From the NCBI GenBank assembly GCA_014904985.1, contig MU128921.1, positions 79,944-143,943 of the forward strand: a stretch of 64,000 bases of DNA, in the 5' to 3' direction. This document shows positions 62,433 to 64,000 of the stretch, piece after piece. The number at the start of each line of letters is the position of its first letter. Position 1 is the stretch's first letter. Under the pieces are notes generated by a model. The model saw only the letters and a list, made by a program, of their open reading frames with translations, ran no database searches and was not told where the DNA came from. The stretch comes from Hydnum rufescens UP504. Taxonomy: Eukaryota; Basidiomycota; Agaricomycetes; Cantharellales; Hydnaceae. The position numbers were made by a program, and so were the translations under genes.

Positions 62433-63032
62433 CCTCATGGACGTGCTTTTGACAAAGCCCGCATCGTCATCAACGAATGGACTGTTCAAGAGTGGATCAG
62501 GGAAGAAGGATGGGATGCTTCTTGAGAGCTCTGTGAGATTGAGGTTGGTGGGTGGCCGAAATTCTGAATACTTCTCACCGCGTCTTGGTCTCCGTGCTTG
62601 CCACGCTCTTGGAGCTATTCGAATATGAAGATGTGGAATAGTAGACTCGACCACGGTCTGTCATATTTCGCGCGACCAATGCGCGACGCATTGGAGACGT
62701 CAATCCAGGCTACAGGGGACCAGCCGCCACTTGGCCTTGATTCTTACTATTAAGAGTCGGAGACTGAGGGTTCTCGGCTGTCGTGTAAGGCACTCAGGGT
62801 GCGAATTACTAAGTCCGATATCTCGAGAACCAGGTCGAAAAAATAAGTTGGGAGAAGACAGACAGTGTTCGAGGTTAGAGTGTCCCCGACTCTTACGTTT
62901 ACGTAAGAAAGGGTTTTGGAGGGAATGAGGTCGTCAGGTGACCCGAAAATTTCCATATTTAGTTAAAAATTGTCCATGGCAGTGCTTCCAGGGCAGTGCA
63001 ACCTCGGCTTCACCCATATTTCGGCGTAATCC
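62433..63032. other. Region after the hypothetical gene
   Basis: The first ~90 bases carry the read-through tail just described; after 62520 nothing recognisable. Confidence 0.4.
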
Positions 63033-63620
63033 ATGTTCCTCTACTCGTCGTTCGAGGTCTTGATCAATGCTACTGGTTCCAACTCGGAGTGCGAGAACCT
63101 AAGAACTACGGCCATCATAAAGATTGCCGATGCCGTCGAGTGGCTGCTGAAGTGCCCAGTTCCCGAGGGAGACTATTGGCCCATGGGGGACGGAAACATC
63201 CAACACATCTTCTTCAACATAGAGGAGGCCCCCGTCACGTTCGCCACTTCTGGCACATTGAAAACTTATGTCAACAAGGTGCGTTCTTGTGCCCTCTGTC
63301 CTGGCGTATTTCACGTTGATTTCGCTGTAGGCATTGTCATCTCTACCGGGAAAAATCAAGCACCACGTCACCCTCACAACCGATGCTCGCCTTTATTGCC
63401 CCTCGGACGTCACTTTCAAGAACTTCCTCTGAGACGGCAAAGTGGTCTCGTTCGTCGATTGGCAACGCGTGAATCTCCTCCCGTAATCCTTCGCCAGCCA
63501 CAACTTCCATAGTACCACCAACAAGGTTGTGAAGGCGGTCGCTCGTCGAATCAGCTTGCAGCGCTCCACGAAGCTTGAATTAATCAACGTGACCGCCTGC
63601 AGTGTCGTCCAGGGGGGGGG
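63033..63620 (+). pseudogene. Decayed two-exon gene of unknown function
   Basis: ATG at 63033 opens MFLYSSFEVLINATGSNSECENLRTTAIIKIADAVEWLLKCPVPEGDYWPMGDGNIQHIFFNIEEAPVTFATSGTLKTYVNK; a normal-looking intron (63279-63331) joins ALSSLPGKIKHHVTLTTDARLYCPSDVTFKNFL. The frame is then stopped by TGA at 63430 and by TAA at 63484, yet protein-like sequence goes on between and after them (DGKVVSFVDWQRVNLLP; SFASHNFHSTTNKVVKAVARRISLQRSTKLELINV) until a G9 run. No domain is recognised. The pattern is that of a member of a lineage-specific family that has lost function. Confidence 0.55.
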
Positions 63621-64000
63621 ATTCCGGACTACGGTGAGCCTCTGGATCTGTGCATAGTTACGACACGACGCTAACATGTTACCATAGATCTTGATGAGTA
63701 TGGCAGGAGCCGCAATAGCTCGTAACGCCTTTATGGCATGACTTGGCCAATTCCGCTAATGTTTAGAACTAAACGGGTTGAGAGCGGTCCCCGTTGCCTC
63801 TTGCTGTTCTATGTACTCCTGTTGCGGTCTGAAAGATCCTTGGGACAGGTCGGGCATGATGGCAGGATCAACATACCGGGGAAAACGCTCGGAGACCGGC
63901 ACCTGAGTTTCGTGTCGTGCGGTGATGGCCCATGCACGCTTTTCAAGAGTCGCCTTGTCTCCCTCTACTACTAGCGCATTATCCCGTATGGGAGCCGGGT
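63621..64000. other. Right end of the window
   Basis: Includes the end of the decayed gene (donor-like GTGAGC, acceptor-like ATAG, then a short exon-like piece near 63690-63740). No intact gene is seen to the window edge. Confidence 0.35.

Overview
The window is nuclear DNA of a filamentous basidiomycete. Genes are dense and cut by many 45-65 nt GT-AG introns (one GC-AG), with conserved fungal housekeeping proteins on both strands. Gene style, the F-box type and the FG nucleoporin fit an Agaricomycete; Rhizoctonia/Ceratobasidiaceae is a guess from general resemblance, not something proved by the sequence.

Layout. Positions 1-7050 hold no credible protein gene. This part is an accessory repeat field: (i) an array of dual-hairpin modules that look like spliceosomal introns (5' splice site, internal hairpin, TACTAAC-like branch site, YAG 3' end), on the minus strand before about 1690 and on the plus strand after it; (ii) a roughly 1 kb near-spacerless palindrome that is the point of polarity reversal; (iii) an imperfect ~160 bp tandem repeat, an LTR-like segment and a ~30 bp minisatellite; (iv) a second small block of the same modules. 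From 7060 to about 62400 comes an ordinary gene-rich arm: ZNF598/Hel2-type RING E3 ligase (+), a large coiled-coil protein (-), DNA polymerase delta subunit 2 (-), Ede1/Eps15-like EH-domain endocytic protein (+), CNOT1/Not1 (-), fumarate reductase with a C-terminal cytochrome b5 domain (-), FG nucleoporin (+), FACT subunit Spt16 (-), NCS1 purine/cytosine permease (-), TRAPPC13 (-), Yme2/RNA12 (+), a tetraspanin (+), an F-box protein (+), D-lactate dehydrogenase (-), tRNA-Asn(GTT) (-), an inosine-uridine-type nucleoside hydrolase (+), an MFS sugar transporter (-) and a conserved hypothetical gene with a suspicious in-frame stop (+). The right end (62430-64000) is gene-poor and carries a decayed gene.

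The genes do not form one pathway. Weak functional pairings are the purine permease and nucleoside hydrolase (nucleobase salvage), and the two flavoenzymes (fumarate reductase, D-lactate dehydrogenase). Several gene pairs are divergent over very short promoters: POLD2/EDE1 about 101 bp, TRAPPC13/YME2 about 109 bp, sugar transporter/hypothetical about 41 bp.

Caveats. Gene ends were set from codon frame, splice motifs and family resemblance by eye. The EDE1-like gene needs four single-base corrections, all in short G or C runs and all in the deletion direction, so the sequence probably contains homopolymer under-calls; apparent frame breaks elsewhere should be read with that in mind. The feature most worth following up is the intron-like hairpin array at the left end.
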